NCBI GenBank assembly: GCA_003254905.1
Contig: QANU01030006.1
Span: forward strand, 1 to 64,000
DNA: 64,000 nt
Origin: Nissolia schottii
Taxonomy: Eukaryota > Streptophyta > Magnoliopsida > Fabales > Fabaceae
Direction: 5' to 3'
The stretch's first letter is position 1. The number at the start of each line of letters is the position of its first letter. The translations under genes and the position numbers were made by a program. The notes under the pieces are model-generated. The model had not been told where the DNA came from. It ran no database searches and saw nothing but the letters and a program-made list of their open reading frames with translations. Below are positions 33,590 to 44,330 of the stretch, piece after piece.

Positions 33590-33830
33590 TGATAAAATGT
33601 ATTGAATTGTGAAAAGAATTCTTAAGTTTGCATTGGAGCAATTGCTCAATATATATGGGCAATACAAGATAGCTTGTGCTGCAAGCAAAGCTATGGTAAC
33701 AAACTCAAATAGCCATAACAGCTGTACAAACAGAATAACTAACTTGCCAACTATACAAATGGCTGTAAAATAACTAACTTAGGTAAACTAAGCTAAGGCT
33801 GAAAAGCTAAAGCTTATTCATCCTCTATTA
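33590..33830 (-). repeat. Copia-2 5' LTR
   Basis: 241 bp, identical to the 3' LTR. It ends CATTTTATCA at the primer site. The minus-strand sequence contains TATATATTGAGC as a probable promoter box. Confidence 0.93.
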
Positions 33831-33835
33831 GAGTC

Positions 33836-36446
33836 AAAAAGACGTATTTCCTATAATCTCTTGTGGAAGCTGATACCATTAACACAAAATATCTTTAACG
33901 GAAAAAAATGGAAAAAGAAAAAAGCAATATATGTACTGTAAAGTCACGTTGATTTTTTTTTTCCTAGTCACGTTACAAGCACTATAAAATAGATATAAGT
34001 TAAAACAAGAACGACCGGTGAAAAAGGAAAAAAATAAATAAAGCAAGAACTTGGCAATATATATTTAACAATATATAAATATATATATATATATATAAGC
34101 AAGAAAAAATAAACAGAGAAAGAAGTTAATGGAAAGAGAGAGATAGAGTATAAATAAGAGAGATTAATGGAAAGAGAGAGGTTAATAGGGATAATTTGTA
34201 AAGTATTATTAAATTTTTATAATTTTGAAATTAATATTTTAATATTTTTTAAGAGTTTTTCTAATTAATGCCTTAAAGACATTGCTTAAAGAGATTAAAA
34301 TAATAACTTCGAAGTTATAATACATTTATTGTAACTGAAAACATACAACTTTTATCTTTTCAATACAAAAGTGACTACTTTTGTTATCTTATTTTTTTTC
34401 AATACGTGTGTAAAAGTGAAAGTTCACATTTATTTGAGAATAGACAATAGAGGGAGTAATATACTTTTGTTTACGTTGATCAGCATCTAGTAATAGGATC
34501 AGTAATTGTAAACTGGTTATAGCACTTCATTGCTTGATTTTGACCCTCTTTATTAGAAGAAAATATGAACACTGATATGGTTTCTTTCCTTTTCTAGGAT
34601 ATGCTGATAAGATTTGTTAAAATAGGAATATAGGATTGTTAGAATATTATGATTTTGCTTGGTGCTGCTGATTTTTCTCTTTTTTTTATGATAATTCCCT
34701 CGCAGCTCACACAAAATGATAAATTACAACTATATTAACATGATCAAAGAATAAAATGAGCTACCATCACACCACACCTCTTAATTAGTGCTAATTTTCC
34801 TCTGATTTGTTCTGATTTTCTTCTGGTACTCTTATAAGAATGTACACAGAAACAAACTTGAATGAAAGAAAGCAATGAAAATATCTCTACTTCAAAAGAA
34901 GTGACGGAGTGTGCAGAAATTCTGATAAACCAAAATGAGAAGCAATTCTATATTAAGATAAAGCTCAAATCAGTTGGTAAAGTATTTCAAAAATTATGGT
35001 GGTTGATTACAGATGCAGGGATATAGATAGAAGGATTTTGACCATGATCTATCTAGATTTATCATTGTTTATGCATCTGTTGTAAAAGGCTGGTTGCCTT
35101 ATAATGTATTGAATTTTTGTGCATTAATTTTGGATGGATTAAGAACACTTTAAAAAAAAATTAAAAATAAGGGTATTGTTCCTTTGAATTTTTTATGTGA
35201 GTTTTAATGGATCTTCTCTTTTTTTTGCCGAACATTGTTAAGTCTTGGTGACTTGATGGTTTTGTTGGCAGTTAAATTTTGTTGTTTTGTTTCATGGAAT
35301 GAAATTTGGACTTATTGGAAAAGGAAAAAAAAAATCTAACTAAGAAAAACAGTTACATTTTTTTTGAGTGAATATTAATCCAAAGTATCCTGTATCCACC
35401 GTTGGCAAAAGTGACTAATCTCCTCATAACAACCGAACTCACATAAAGTGATAGACAATTGAACACTAAATATATTTTCATTTCCATGAGTGAGAATCGA
35501 ACTCGTAACAATAGGAACAAGATGAGCAAAACAATTTCAATGATAGCTGATCTCCAATAAATTTATTAATAATTCTTTTGGTACATTTAAACTTTTTTGG
35601 TACAAAAAATTTATTAATGACACTCTCTCTCTCTGTATATACTCTTCTTCACCCTTCAAGGATCAATATCAAATGATCACTAATTCTTGTTCTATTGGCG
35701 AAAGATCTTTTTCTAACCCTTGTAGTAAAAAGAAAGTAAGATTCTTAATTATTCAAAATTTAATATGTTCCCGAGTAATTCGTATAGGGAACGAGGTTAC
35801 CTGAATACGAGGAAGGTGCCTTAACAGAAACTCCAACATCTGAATGGAAATTTTAAGCAGATTCCTCACTGTGAGAGAGTGCGACGGCAGGGTGTACCTA
35901 CAAGGGTACTTCGACGTTCAATTAAGCATAAGTATTAATTGGGCAATTATGTGCCTACACTTCCAGCGCTTCTGGTCCCACTCCAGCATCCCTCTTGCAT
36001 TCGTTGTCTTCCTTGGAGTTGATTAACCCTAGCAGAGCTTTGTCCAATTTCCATTTTTGCTTCTAATGAGGTTGAGCGATTTCTAGGGTTTTCAAGTTGC
36101 ATAAATGAGCAGCAAAAGATAGGAGAAGAAGATGAAGCTCTACTTAATTTACAAAATAATGTCGTTTTGCATGTTGTAAAACAATGTCTTTTTGAAGTGC
36201 TGATGATGAATTGGAAGGAGATAAGGTAAGGATGCAGTGATTAGGGGAGAGAGGGAGAATTAATGGCCATGTATGTTGTCGTCATGTCGCAAACAGACAG
36301 AGGGATGAACGGGGGAAACGGCGAAAGAATTTAGGGACTTATGAGGAACCCTTTTTTTTTGTTTAAGGATCTATGTGGGAAACGCAAAAAAAAAAAAAAA
36401 AAAAAGTCCATGGACCTATGTGAGCATTCCCCCTATAAACACCACA
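33836..36446. other. AT-rich intergenic DNA
   Basis: No gene recognised. A (TA)n run lies at about 34076-34098, a CT microsatellite at about 35623-35634, and an A20 run at about 36386-36406. A 60-codon frame at 35844-36026 has no recognisable domain and is not called. Confidence 0.55.
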
Positions 36447-36464
36447 TTGTTACCTCCCAATTTT

Positions 36465-36646
36465 TTTTTAGGTTGTCTGCCCGGTATCCAAAGCCTAGCC
36501 TTGACTAATCCGGGTCGACCCGGGTCGCGCACCTGGCTATGGCGGGTGAGTCTCCCAGCGGGGATAACTGCGTACACAAAGTCTCAAACTCGGGACCTTA
36601 CTTAAGTGATACCAAGCCGCTTACCACTTAAACCAACCCTCGTTGG
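36465..36646 (-). mobile_element. tRNA-derived SINE
   Basis: A 182-bp element flanked by a perfect 18-bp duplication TTGTTACCTCCCAATTTT (36447-36464 and 36647-36664). On the minus strand it starts near GAGGGTTGGTTTAAGTGG, which fits an RNA polymerase III A box (TGGTTTAAGTGG). It has a B-box-like GAGTTTGAGAC about 40 bases later and ends in CCTAAAAAA. Length and tRNA-like head fit plant SINEs of the Au type; family naming is tentative. The 76-codon plus-strand frame across it is spurious. Confidence 0.85.
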
Positions 36647-36664
36647 TTGTTACCTCCCAATTTT

Positions 36665-37392
36665 AACCTCACTTATAGTCACCCAAAACACGCTAATTGG
36701 AATTGGTGGACCTACCTCACTCCTACGTGTTTGATCGAAACGACGTTAATTCAACTTTGAATGTCGTTCACATGGTAGTTGTGTGCGGTCTCTTTTCAAT
36801 TCATGCCGGGTGTTGGCTTCCATTTCACAACTATGCTTTCAAATTTAAAATTTCTGGTTTGGAGCTACTGTGGTCCTAAGCATGGGTCTTATTGTTTTAT
36901 TGGTGTAGTTTGCCTCCAAATAATAATAATAATAAAACTATTTTTTATTTTCTAATAATTTTTTTTTATTATGAATTGCTCTTGTTAATTAGGATGTGAC
37001 TCATTTTTCTTCTGTTATTAATTAACCACAAATGCAATTATCACAAATTGAGATGTGATTAAGTGTCATTCACCCAAGAAAGAGGAGCCAGATCGAAAAC
37101 TAGGAAGAAACCAAATCAAAGTAGTAGCTTAAACAATCATTACTTCTCGATTCAAACTAGTAACAACAACATCTCAAACATAAATAAAAACATTAATCCA
37201 ACACAATAGTACTATCGTATAATAATGAGAGGAGAGGGGCATATATATAAGTATAACCCTCATCATCACCTGATTTTTTTTATTCTCATAATTAATTAAC
37301 GATCTTTTTTTTATTAAGGCTGCTGATTTCACACACTAGTGATGAGTAGTCTCCTATTGCCTTGCACTAGCTGCTTCTTCCTCTTTCTCTCT
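36665..37392. other. nsLTP-2 3' flank
   Basis: No gene. The part from about 37035 matches the 3' flank of nsLTP-1 (see 25926 onward), indicating that both genes come from one duplicated block. The remainder is AT-rich. Confidence 0.5.
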
Positions 37393-38416
37393 TCAGAACT
37401 TGATGCTGTAATGTTCACAATTCACGAAATCAACCAAAAAAATTAAAATTAAAATTAAGATAACTGTCATTTCCAAATAAAAGAAAATAACTATCTTATG
37501 CGTTGTTGAGATCAAGAGAGTACTCTTATTTTGTAACAAAGATAATGTATACTAATTTTTTTTTAACCACATGTATCTCCATAGATCAATCTTTTTTTTT
37601 TCATTCATTAAGGAGTATGACATGTCATTAAAGTAACCAAAAAACGAGCAAAGACATCATAAGATATTTCCACCCTGCAATCTACTAAGACTTAACAATG
37701 CTCGGCAAGAACCTCATTAAAATCTCTCAAGGGAAATGCAGGGGAACAAATCTCTTATTTTTGGAAAAGTAAAAAAAAGTACTCTTCCCATACAATTTAA
37801 GGGATCCGACACAATCATGTTTTAACATTTAAAAATGATACGAGGAATGGTAAAACTCTTTTCACACTTAATATTCAATTTTCAAAACTTGAACTCATTA
37901 AATCACCCACTTTAAATTACAATTTCATATAACCTTTTTAAAGCAAATTTAGTAGAAATTTCTCTGTAAAATAAAAATTGAGAGATTTCTCTAATTTTTT
38001 TAAAAGCAAAATTAGCGTAAATTTCTCGAATTTCGGAATGAGAGAGTGGAAGAGTTAATTAATACGTACGTATCACAGTTGGTGGAGGTGCTGATCTTGT
38101 AGGGGACGCTGACCCCACACTTCCCGGGTATCGCCGCGGCATTGTTGTCATTGTAGCTTCTGCCGATGGCGCTGGCGGCGCTCTTCAGGCAGCGGCATGC
38201 GGCCTGGCGGTCAGCGGTGGTGGTGGCGGCCGAGTTGAGGGTCCTGACGCCGTTGCAGCACCCGGCCGAAGGAGCTCCGCCATTGGTGATGGATGGGATG
38301 CATGGTGCAATGGCACCGGTCACTTGCCCACATGTGATGGCTGCGTGGACCATGGGTGCACCCACCAAGGCCATGCACATCAGAGCAACCACACATGCAA
38401 ACTTGAGGCTAGCCAT
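37393..38416 (-). CDS. LTP: Non-specific lipid transfer protein 2 (2 exons)
   Basis: Exon 1 is 38416-38070 and exon 2 is 37405-37393 (13 nt, ending IKF-stop), with a 664-bp GT-AG intron. The product is 119 residues with a signal peptide of about 25 and a mature protein starting [14 protein letters not shown]. All eight nsLTP cysteines are present (ITC, APC, GCC, CRC, GKC, TNC), and the end STNCDTIKF is typical of type-1 nsLTPs. The role is lipid binding/transfer in the cell wall and cuticle; defence roles are common in the family. Of the cluster this copy is the most canonical. The Met at 38416 opens the signal peptide; an upstream in-frame Met at 38428 is not conserved. Confidence 0.94.
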
Positions 38417-38530
38417 TATATGGAGCAAGAAACAAAATTGGAATGTGTTTGCTTTTTGTGGGTTTTGGAGTGTTTGCTTTTGCTTGATTTGCTTTCACTT
38501 GGTGTGAGTAAAAGTGGTGCATGCTGTGGG

Positions 38531-38540
38531 GTTTATATAG
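38531..38540 (-). promoter_or_regulatory. TATA box of nsLTP-2
   Basis: CTATATAAAC on the minus strand, about 115 bases upstream of the ATG, at the same relative place as in nsLTP-1. Confidence 0.65.
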
Positions 38541-39075
38541 AACGGCTTGGGGCTGGGGAATGAATTCTTTCATAATTTTATTTTATTTTTTTAAAATTTA
38601 ATGTGTGAACATAGATAATACAATCAGATTTTATCTATTTTATTAATTTAATCTTAGAATCTATGTAGTGAAAATATAAAACAAATGTTATTTATACACC
38701 AATCTTGGTGTAGACACTAAGTTTTCCTTCTTACACACATTATGATACCCATGTTCACATCACATGAGAGTCAATAATGTTTAACACAATGTCATCGAAT
38801 CGGATTGTTGTGTAGTATACGCATAACTTTATAGTAGTAGAGTGCGAGAGTCAATCATATTTATTGATGTTATAAGACTTGATTAGATGACAGTGTAAAA
38901 ATAATTTAACACTGTAAGTACATAAAAATTAAACTATTTATACATTTTAAATTCTTGCGTCTATTTCTTTATCCAACACACACACACATATATATATAAT
39001 GCACTTTTCATGCGAGACCATTAAGTTCGGTCTATTTAAATCGTTGGAAAAATTATTATTCGTTTGATTGCATGT
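38541..39075. other. nsLTP-2 upstream DNA
   Basis: AT-rich, with an (AC)n/(TA)n microsatellite at about 38979-38998. No gene or element end recognised. Confidence 0.5.
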
Positions 39076-39084
39076 ATATATAAA

Positions 39085-39465
39085 GGTGATTTCTTAGTTA
39101 GCTTATGGGGTAAATACCTATGATACCTAATTTATTCACTTTTAATAATTTTTACAAATAAATTTATCAATTTTTGTTATTATTTATGTTTTAGATGATT
39201 ACAATAAACTTTTTATTAGTCAAATCATTGAAAGATCTAACTTATAAGGGGTTTACAGATTTGTGGACCAATTGAGCTGATGATACCTCTCACAAATATT
39301 GTATTAAAGTATTAATTTATTATATTAGATCATATAATCTATTAATATGTCATATTAAATTATGCAATAAAAACAAAAGTTAATGAATTTAATTATAAAA
39401 ATTATAAAAAATGGATAAATTAAATACCATGGGTATTTACCCCGTGAGATAGCTAAGAAATCACC
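39085..39465. mobile_element. Mutator-type MITE
   Basis: Inverted ends GGTGATTTCTTAG...CTAAGAAATCACC extend imperfectly for about 55 bases (including GGGGTAAATACC). They are flanked by a perfect 9-bp duplication ATATATAAA (39076-39084 and 39466-39474). Nine-base duplications are typical of Mutator-like elements. 381 bp, no coding capacity. Homologous to the element in the nsLTP-1 intron. Confidence 0.85.
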
Positions 39466-39474
39466 ATATATAAA

Positions 39475-39904
39475 TACAAGTCTAACAATTTATATTTTGG
39501 CACCCTTATAATAAAAGTTTATCTAGTCAATTTTATTTAAGAAACATTTACTTATTCCCAGTTCAAATTATTAGTTATATCACTCTATTCTGTCCTATTA
39601 ATACTCTTATTTTTCTTGTGGCACCGTAGTGTTACTCTAAATTTACAATGTTGTGTTACTCGTGTGAAGTGTGAATTGGGAAGCAAATTAGTAGTTGGTA
39701 CTGCACCCAAAAAAAAAAAAGGTTAGTAGTTGGTAGTTGAGCTCAATTGAATGCTTGAAGGTACCTTTTTCTACATTTTCTGCACCTGGCCAAATATTGT
39801 TGGTTTGATTTTAACTACTCGAGTTTTGTGGAATCTCTTGATGATGACCAATTTGGTGCCAAATGCCAATAGAGCCGTAGAACAGAAGGCACCAAAATGA
39901 GTCA
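39475..39904. other. AT-rich DNA, no gene
   Basis: Nothing recognisable apart from an A12 run near 39710. It sits between the MITE and the left arm of the inverted repeat. Confidence 0.5.
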
Positions 39905-41205
39905 CAATTACGGGTGGGACAGAAAGGCCAGACCCAAACTATTTTCAAAGCTTATTTCAGTAAACAGGCCAAGCTCAGGCTATTATGAAAGCTTGTTAGG
40001 CCTGTCAGGCCGGCCTGTTTACTTACAAATATTCATATGTTTGCTAAAAAATATAAACTCATTATCTTCAATAGAGCTCAAACCCATGACCCCTGTTATT
40101 TCCAATAATGCCTTATCCACTAGACTAGCATTACTTTTTGTATCATTTTATGCAATCATATTCATTAATATAATTTTATTATTTAATTTTTTTTATAGAA
40201 ACTATAATCTAAAGAGTCCCTAGGACTCTCCTACACTCACACTCTCATCTCATCTAAATAATGTGAGAGAGTTTTGCTAGCATTTTCCTTTTTTTTTGGT
40301 TGGTCAAATGTCATATATTCTATTTATGATCTTACTATCACATACTAAGCAAGAGAATTGGTGATATACATAACAAAGTTGAGCAAACTTTTTTGGAATA
40401 TGGACTTTTGGTGATATTCACGTTGCCCAGACTTGTCTTTTGATCTGCTTCCTTATGGGTATATCCCAACAGCTTGTAACTTCAGAGTTTCAATTCTTTA
40501 TTGAAAATGTCTTTTTGATTCATATTGAATTTATACACTCTTGCTTGTTATATAGTAAATGTTATATATTCAGGTAAAATCTCTCACTTCTCTCAAGAAG
40601 TACCTTTATATATATATATATATTAGTTTTTTACTTTAGAATATTATTATATTAAGAAATTAAGTTATTAACAAAAATAATACTTTGTTATGATTATTTT
40701 TGAAAAATTAAAATTACATATTTTATTTTATTTTATTTTATTTTAATATTTATTTTTTATTTTTTATGATAAAAAAATATACAAGCAAGTCTATCACTGA
40801 TATATGACATTTTACCAACAAAAAATAAAAAGGAAAATGTCGGCAAAACTCTCTCACATTATTTATATGAGATGAGAGTGTGAGTGTGGGAGAGTCCTAG
40901 AGACTCTTTAGATTAGAGTCTCTTTAAAAAGAAAAATTAAATAATAAAATTATATCAATAAATATGATTGCATAAAATGATACAAAAAGTAGTGCTAGTC
41001 TAGTGGATGAAGCATCATTGGGAATGACAGAGGTCTTCAGTTCGAGTCTTACTGAAGGTAAAATAAATTTATTTTTTTAGTAAACACAAACGAACATTTG
41101 TGAGTACCAGACCAGACTTCCCAATATTGGCCTATAACAGTTAACAGGTCTGGCTCAGGCCCAATGTTAATGAAACAGGCCTGACTTGTTGTTATGTGAT
41201 AGGAT
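39905..41205. repeat. Long inverted repeat with tRNA-like boxes
   Basis: The left arm (about 39905-40322) and right arm (about 40793-41205) are reverse complements of each other with scattered changes, around a ~470-bp AT-rich loop. Shared landmarks are CTCTCACATTATTTA, GAGTGTGAGTG, AGAGTCCTAG, ATGATTGCATAAAATGATAC and the GGCCTGAC-rich outer ends. Each arm includes a tRNA-like pair: TAGTCTAGTGGAT (A-box-like) and GTTCGAGTC or GGTTTGAGC (B-box-like). It may be two copies of one element in opposite orientation. The 108-codon frame at 39897 lies in the left arm and is not a gene. Confidence 0.75.
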
Positions 41206-41426
41206 GGATATCCGAATTTGAGAAATAATTAAGTACTTTTATATTTGTTATATTATTTTTAATTATTAATAATAAATAAAATAAGAAAATAATAAAAATA
41301 ATAAAACAGTTTAAACTCAAATATTTTAAACTCATTGTTAATTTAAAATCTAAACCCTTAATTGTACTCTTATTTTTTTTTGTTGACTCCTAACTTTACC
41401 TTTTAGAAACATGAAAAAAAAAACAA

Positions 41427-41878
41427 NNNNNNNNNNNNNNNNNNNNNNNNNNNNNNNNNNNNNNNNNNNNNNNNNNNNNNNNNNNNNNNNNNNNNNNNNN
41501 NNNNNNNNNNNNNNNNNNNNNNNNNNNNNNNNNNNNNNNNNNNNNNNNNNNNNNNNNNNNNNNNNNNNNNNNNNNNNNNNNNNNNNNNNNNNNNNNNNNN
41601 NNNNNNNNNNNNNNNNNNNNNNNNNNNNNNNNNNNNNNNNNNNNNNNNNNNNNNNNNNNNNNNNNNNNNNNNNNNNNNNNNNNNNNNNNNNNNNNNNNNN
41701 NNNNNNNNNNNNNNNNNNNNNNNNNNNNNNNNNNNNNNNNNNNNNNNNNNNNNNNNNNNNNNNNNNNNNNNNNNNNNNNNNNNNNNNNNNNNNNNNNNNN
41801 NNNNNNNNNNNNNNNNNNNNNNNNNNNNNNNNNNNNNNNNNNNNNNNNNNNNNNNNNNNNNNNNNNNNNNNNNNNNNN
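41427..41878. other. Assembly gap (452 Ns)
   Basis: A run of Ns. The sequence right of it encodes RNase H of Copia-3 up to ...REKLQSGMI. The missing end of the polyprotein and the 3' LTR could fit in a gap of this size. The 179-codon plus-strand frame called across it is meaningless. Confidence 0.98.
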
Positions 41879-44330
41879 CTAATCATACCGGATTGCAGCT
41901 TTTCTCGCACAATGTGGCAATCTATCTCGATGTGTTTTGTGCGCTCGTGAAACACGGGATTAGCGGCAATGTGAAGGGCAGCTTGATTATCACAGAATAA
42001 TGGTATAGAAACGTCACAAGAGACCTTCAAATCCCGCAATATATACCGTAACCAAACAAGTTCTAAACATGTGTTTGCCATCGACCTGTATTCTGCCTCC
42101 GCCGAAGATCTTGAAATATTAGTTTGTTTCTTTGACTTCCATGAGATGAGTGACTTGCCAAGGAATACACAATATCCAGTAACACACCTTCGTGTAGTAC
42201 GACATCCACCCCAGTCGGAGTCACAAAATGCCTTCAAAGTGAGGTCGTTATTTGATGAAAAAAACAATCCTTGCCCTGGTGTCCCTTTGACATAACGTAG
42301 GACGCGTAATGCAGCGTCCCAATGAGGTTTGCGAGGTTCCTGCATATATTGGCTCAAAGTACGAATAGAATAAACAATGTCGGGCCTTGTCACAGTAAGA
42401 TATATTAATTTACCAACAAGGCGTCTGTACTTAGTAGGCTCCTTAAGTAATTCACCATCATCAGTTGACAACTTTAAATTTTGTTCCATTGGAAAACTAT
42501 CTGGCTGTGCACCTGTAAGTCCCACATCTTGTAGTATGTCCAAGGCATACTTCCTTTGAGTCATGTATATGCCCTCCTTTGATCTTGAAAATTCAATGTC
42601 GAGAAAGTACCTCAAATCTTCGAGGTCTTTGATGCGAAAACATTTGAGCAAACATGCTTTAAGATGATTCATTTCTTGTAGATCATTTCCAGTTAATAGA
42701 ATATCATCCACATAAATAAGTAATGCAGTGAATAAAGAACCTCGCTGTTTGGTGAATAAGGAGTAATCAGCCTTGGACTGTTGGTATCCAGCCTTTTGAA
42801 TGACATCTGAAAATGTTGAAAACCAATTTCTGGAAGCCTGCTTTAGCCCGTAAAGAGATTTATTGAGTCGACATACATTAGTCTCCCCCTGTCGACGAAG
42901 TCCGGGTGGCAAATCCATATAAACTTCTTCATGTAAATTGCCATGCAGGAAGGCATTCTGTACATCTAACTGATGGAGAAACCAATTTCGAGCTGCAGCA
43001 ATAGTGATTAAGCATCGGAGTGTGGTAAGCTTGGCAGTAGGCGAGAATGTCTCGCGGTAATCGATCCCTTCGACTTGAGTATAGCCTTTGGCTACAAGAC
43101 GGGCTTTATATCGGTCAATACTCCCATCAGATCGGTATTTAATTTTGAAGACCCATTTGCAACCGATGGGTTTTTGACCTGCGGGAAGGGGCACCACCGT
43201 CCATGTATTGTTCTGCTGCAAGGCTGTTAACTCTGTTTGCATAGCCTGTTGCCAGTTTGGATCGAGGATAGCCTGAGCGTACGTTGTAGGTTCTTTGGTG
43301 CCTGAAACATTAGCAAAAAAGGTGTTCTGTGCAGTGGAAAAGCGTGAGTAGGAAAGGAAATTCTGGAGGGGATACCTGGTGCTTGAGGTGGACGCATTGG
43401 CCTGAGATCCGATCACGTAGTCTTTATGCCATGCCGGGAGGTGTTTGGTGCGTTTGTAACGTCGTATGGGAGGAGATGGAGCAGGTATGGGTGAGGGATT
43501 AATGTCGGGTTCAGTGGCAGGTTCTGGAGGACTATTTGGTTCTAGATTATGTGAGTGGTTAGTAGCTGGACTATGGGGTTCACTGGTTAGGACTGGTGGA
43601 TAGGATGAAGGTAGTTCGAGTGCTAAGTTAGGTAAGACGGAAGGTGGAGATGGCGGTTGGATTTGCTTTTGGAACGGAAAGATGGTTTCGTGAAATATAA
43701 CATCGCGACTGATGATGAAGTTGTGGGACTCTAAGTCGAAAAGTTTATATCCTTTGTGATTGCTCGGATATCCAACGAAGGCACATCGGCGAGCTCGGGA
43801 GTCAAACTTATGTTTGGGATGGACAACGGTGGCGTAACTGAGGCAGCCGAAGACTCTAAGATGTGAAAGTGAGGGGGGTCGATGATAAAGCAATTCAAAA
43901 GGAGATTTATTTTTGAGAAGTGGTGATGGAAGGCGGTTGATGATGTGAACCGCCGTTAACGCACATTCCCCCCAAAATTCAAGTGGCATATGTGATTGAA
44001 ATAGAAGAGCACGTGCAGTATTTAGGATATGTCGGTGCTTGCGTTCGACCACCCCATTTTGTTGCGGTGTGTATACGCAAGTACGTTGAAGTTCTATACC
44101 AATTTTATGAAAGAAATCTTGCATAGAAAGGAATTCCAGTCCATTGTCAGTGCGAACGGCTTTGATCGTCGCATGGAATTGATTTTGAGCAAATGTTATA
44201 AACGACTCTAGGAGACGTGATGTTTGTGATTTTTGAGTCATGAGAAAAATCCAAGTGCACCTAGTAAAGTCGTCTACAATAGTGAGAAAAAAAACGATGT
44301 CCTGTTTGTGTGGGTACTTTGTGTGGACCC
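41879..44330 (-). pseudogene. Copia-3 integrase-RT-RNase H
   Basis: Integrase starts at FFLTIVDDFTRCTWIF with RTDNGLEFLS (Gly-Leu instead of the usual Gly-Pro/Thr before Glu-Phe) and NGVVERKHRHI. RT shows [32 protein letters not shown] and YVDDILLTG. RNase H shows CDSDWGGCRTTRRCVTGYC, SSAEAEYRSM and FCDNQAALHIA. The frame is open up to the gap. The upstream gag-protease frame is joined by a one-base slip in an A8 run (44287-44294). Confidence 0.85.

Larger units (their letters stand above)
28987..33830 (-). mobile_element. Copia-2, intact LTR retrotransposon
   Basis: The 241-bp LTRs at 33590-33830 (5', minus strand) and 28987-29227 (3') appear identical base for base. A perfect 5-bp target duplication GAGTC flanks the element (28982-28986 and 33831-33835). 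The primer site (TGGTATCATCAC on the minus strand, ending at 33589) abuts the 5' LTR and a G-rich polypurine tract abuts the 3' LTR. One uninterrupted 1426-codon Gag-Pol frame lies between. The whole element is 4844 bp. Everything needed for autonomous movement seems present, so it is recent and possibly active. Confidence 0.95.

Noticed and set aside
35844..36026. 60-codon frame in intergenic DNA
   Set aside because: No domain, no splice or promoter context.
36375..36605. 76-codon frame with a Lys-rich start
   Set aside because: It spans an A20 run, the SINE target duplication and SINE body; not a protein.
39897..40223. 108-codon frame ending in a hydrophobic segment
   Set aside because: It lies in the left arm of the inverted repeat and is not preserved as a frame in the right arm.
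41411..41950. 179-codon plus-strand frame
   Set aside because: Mostly Ns; the real coding sequence here is Copia-3 on the minus strand.
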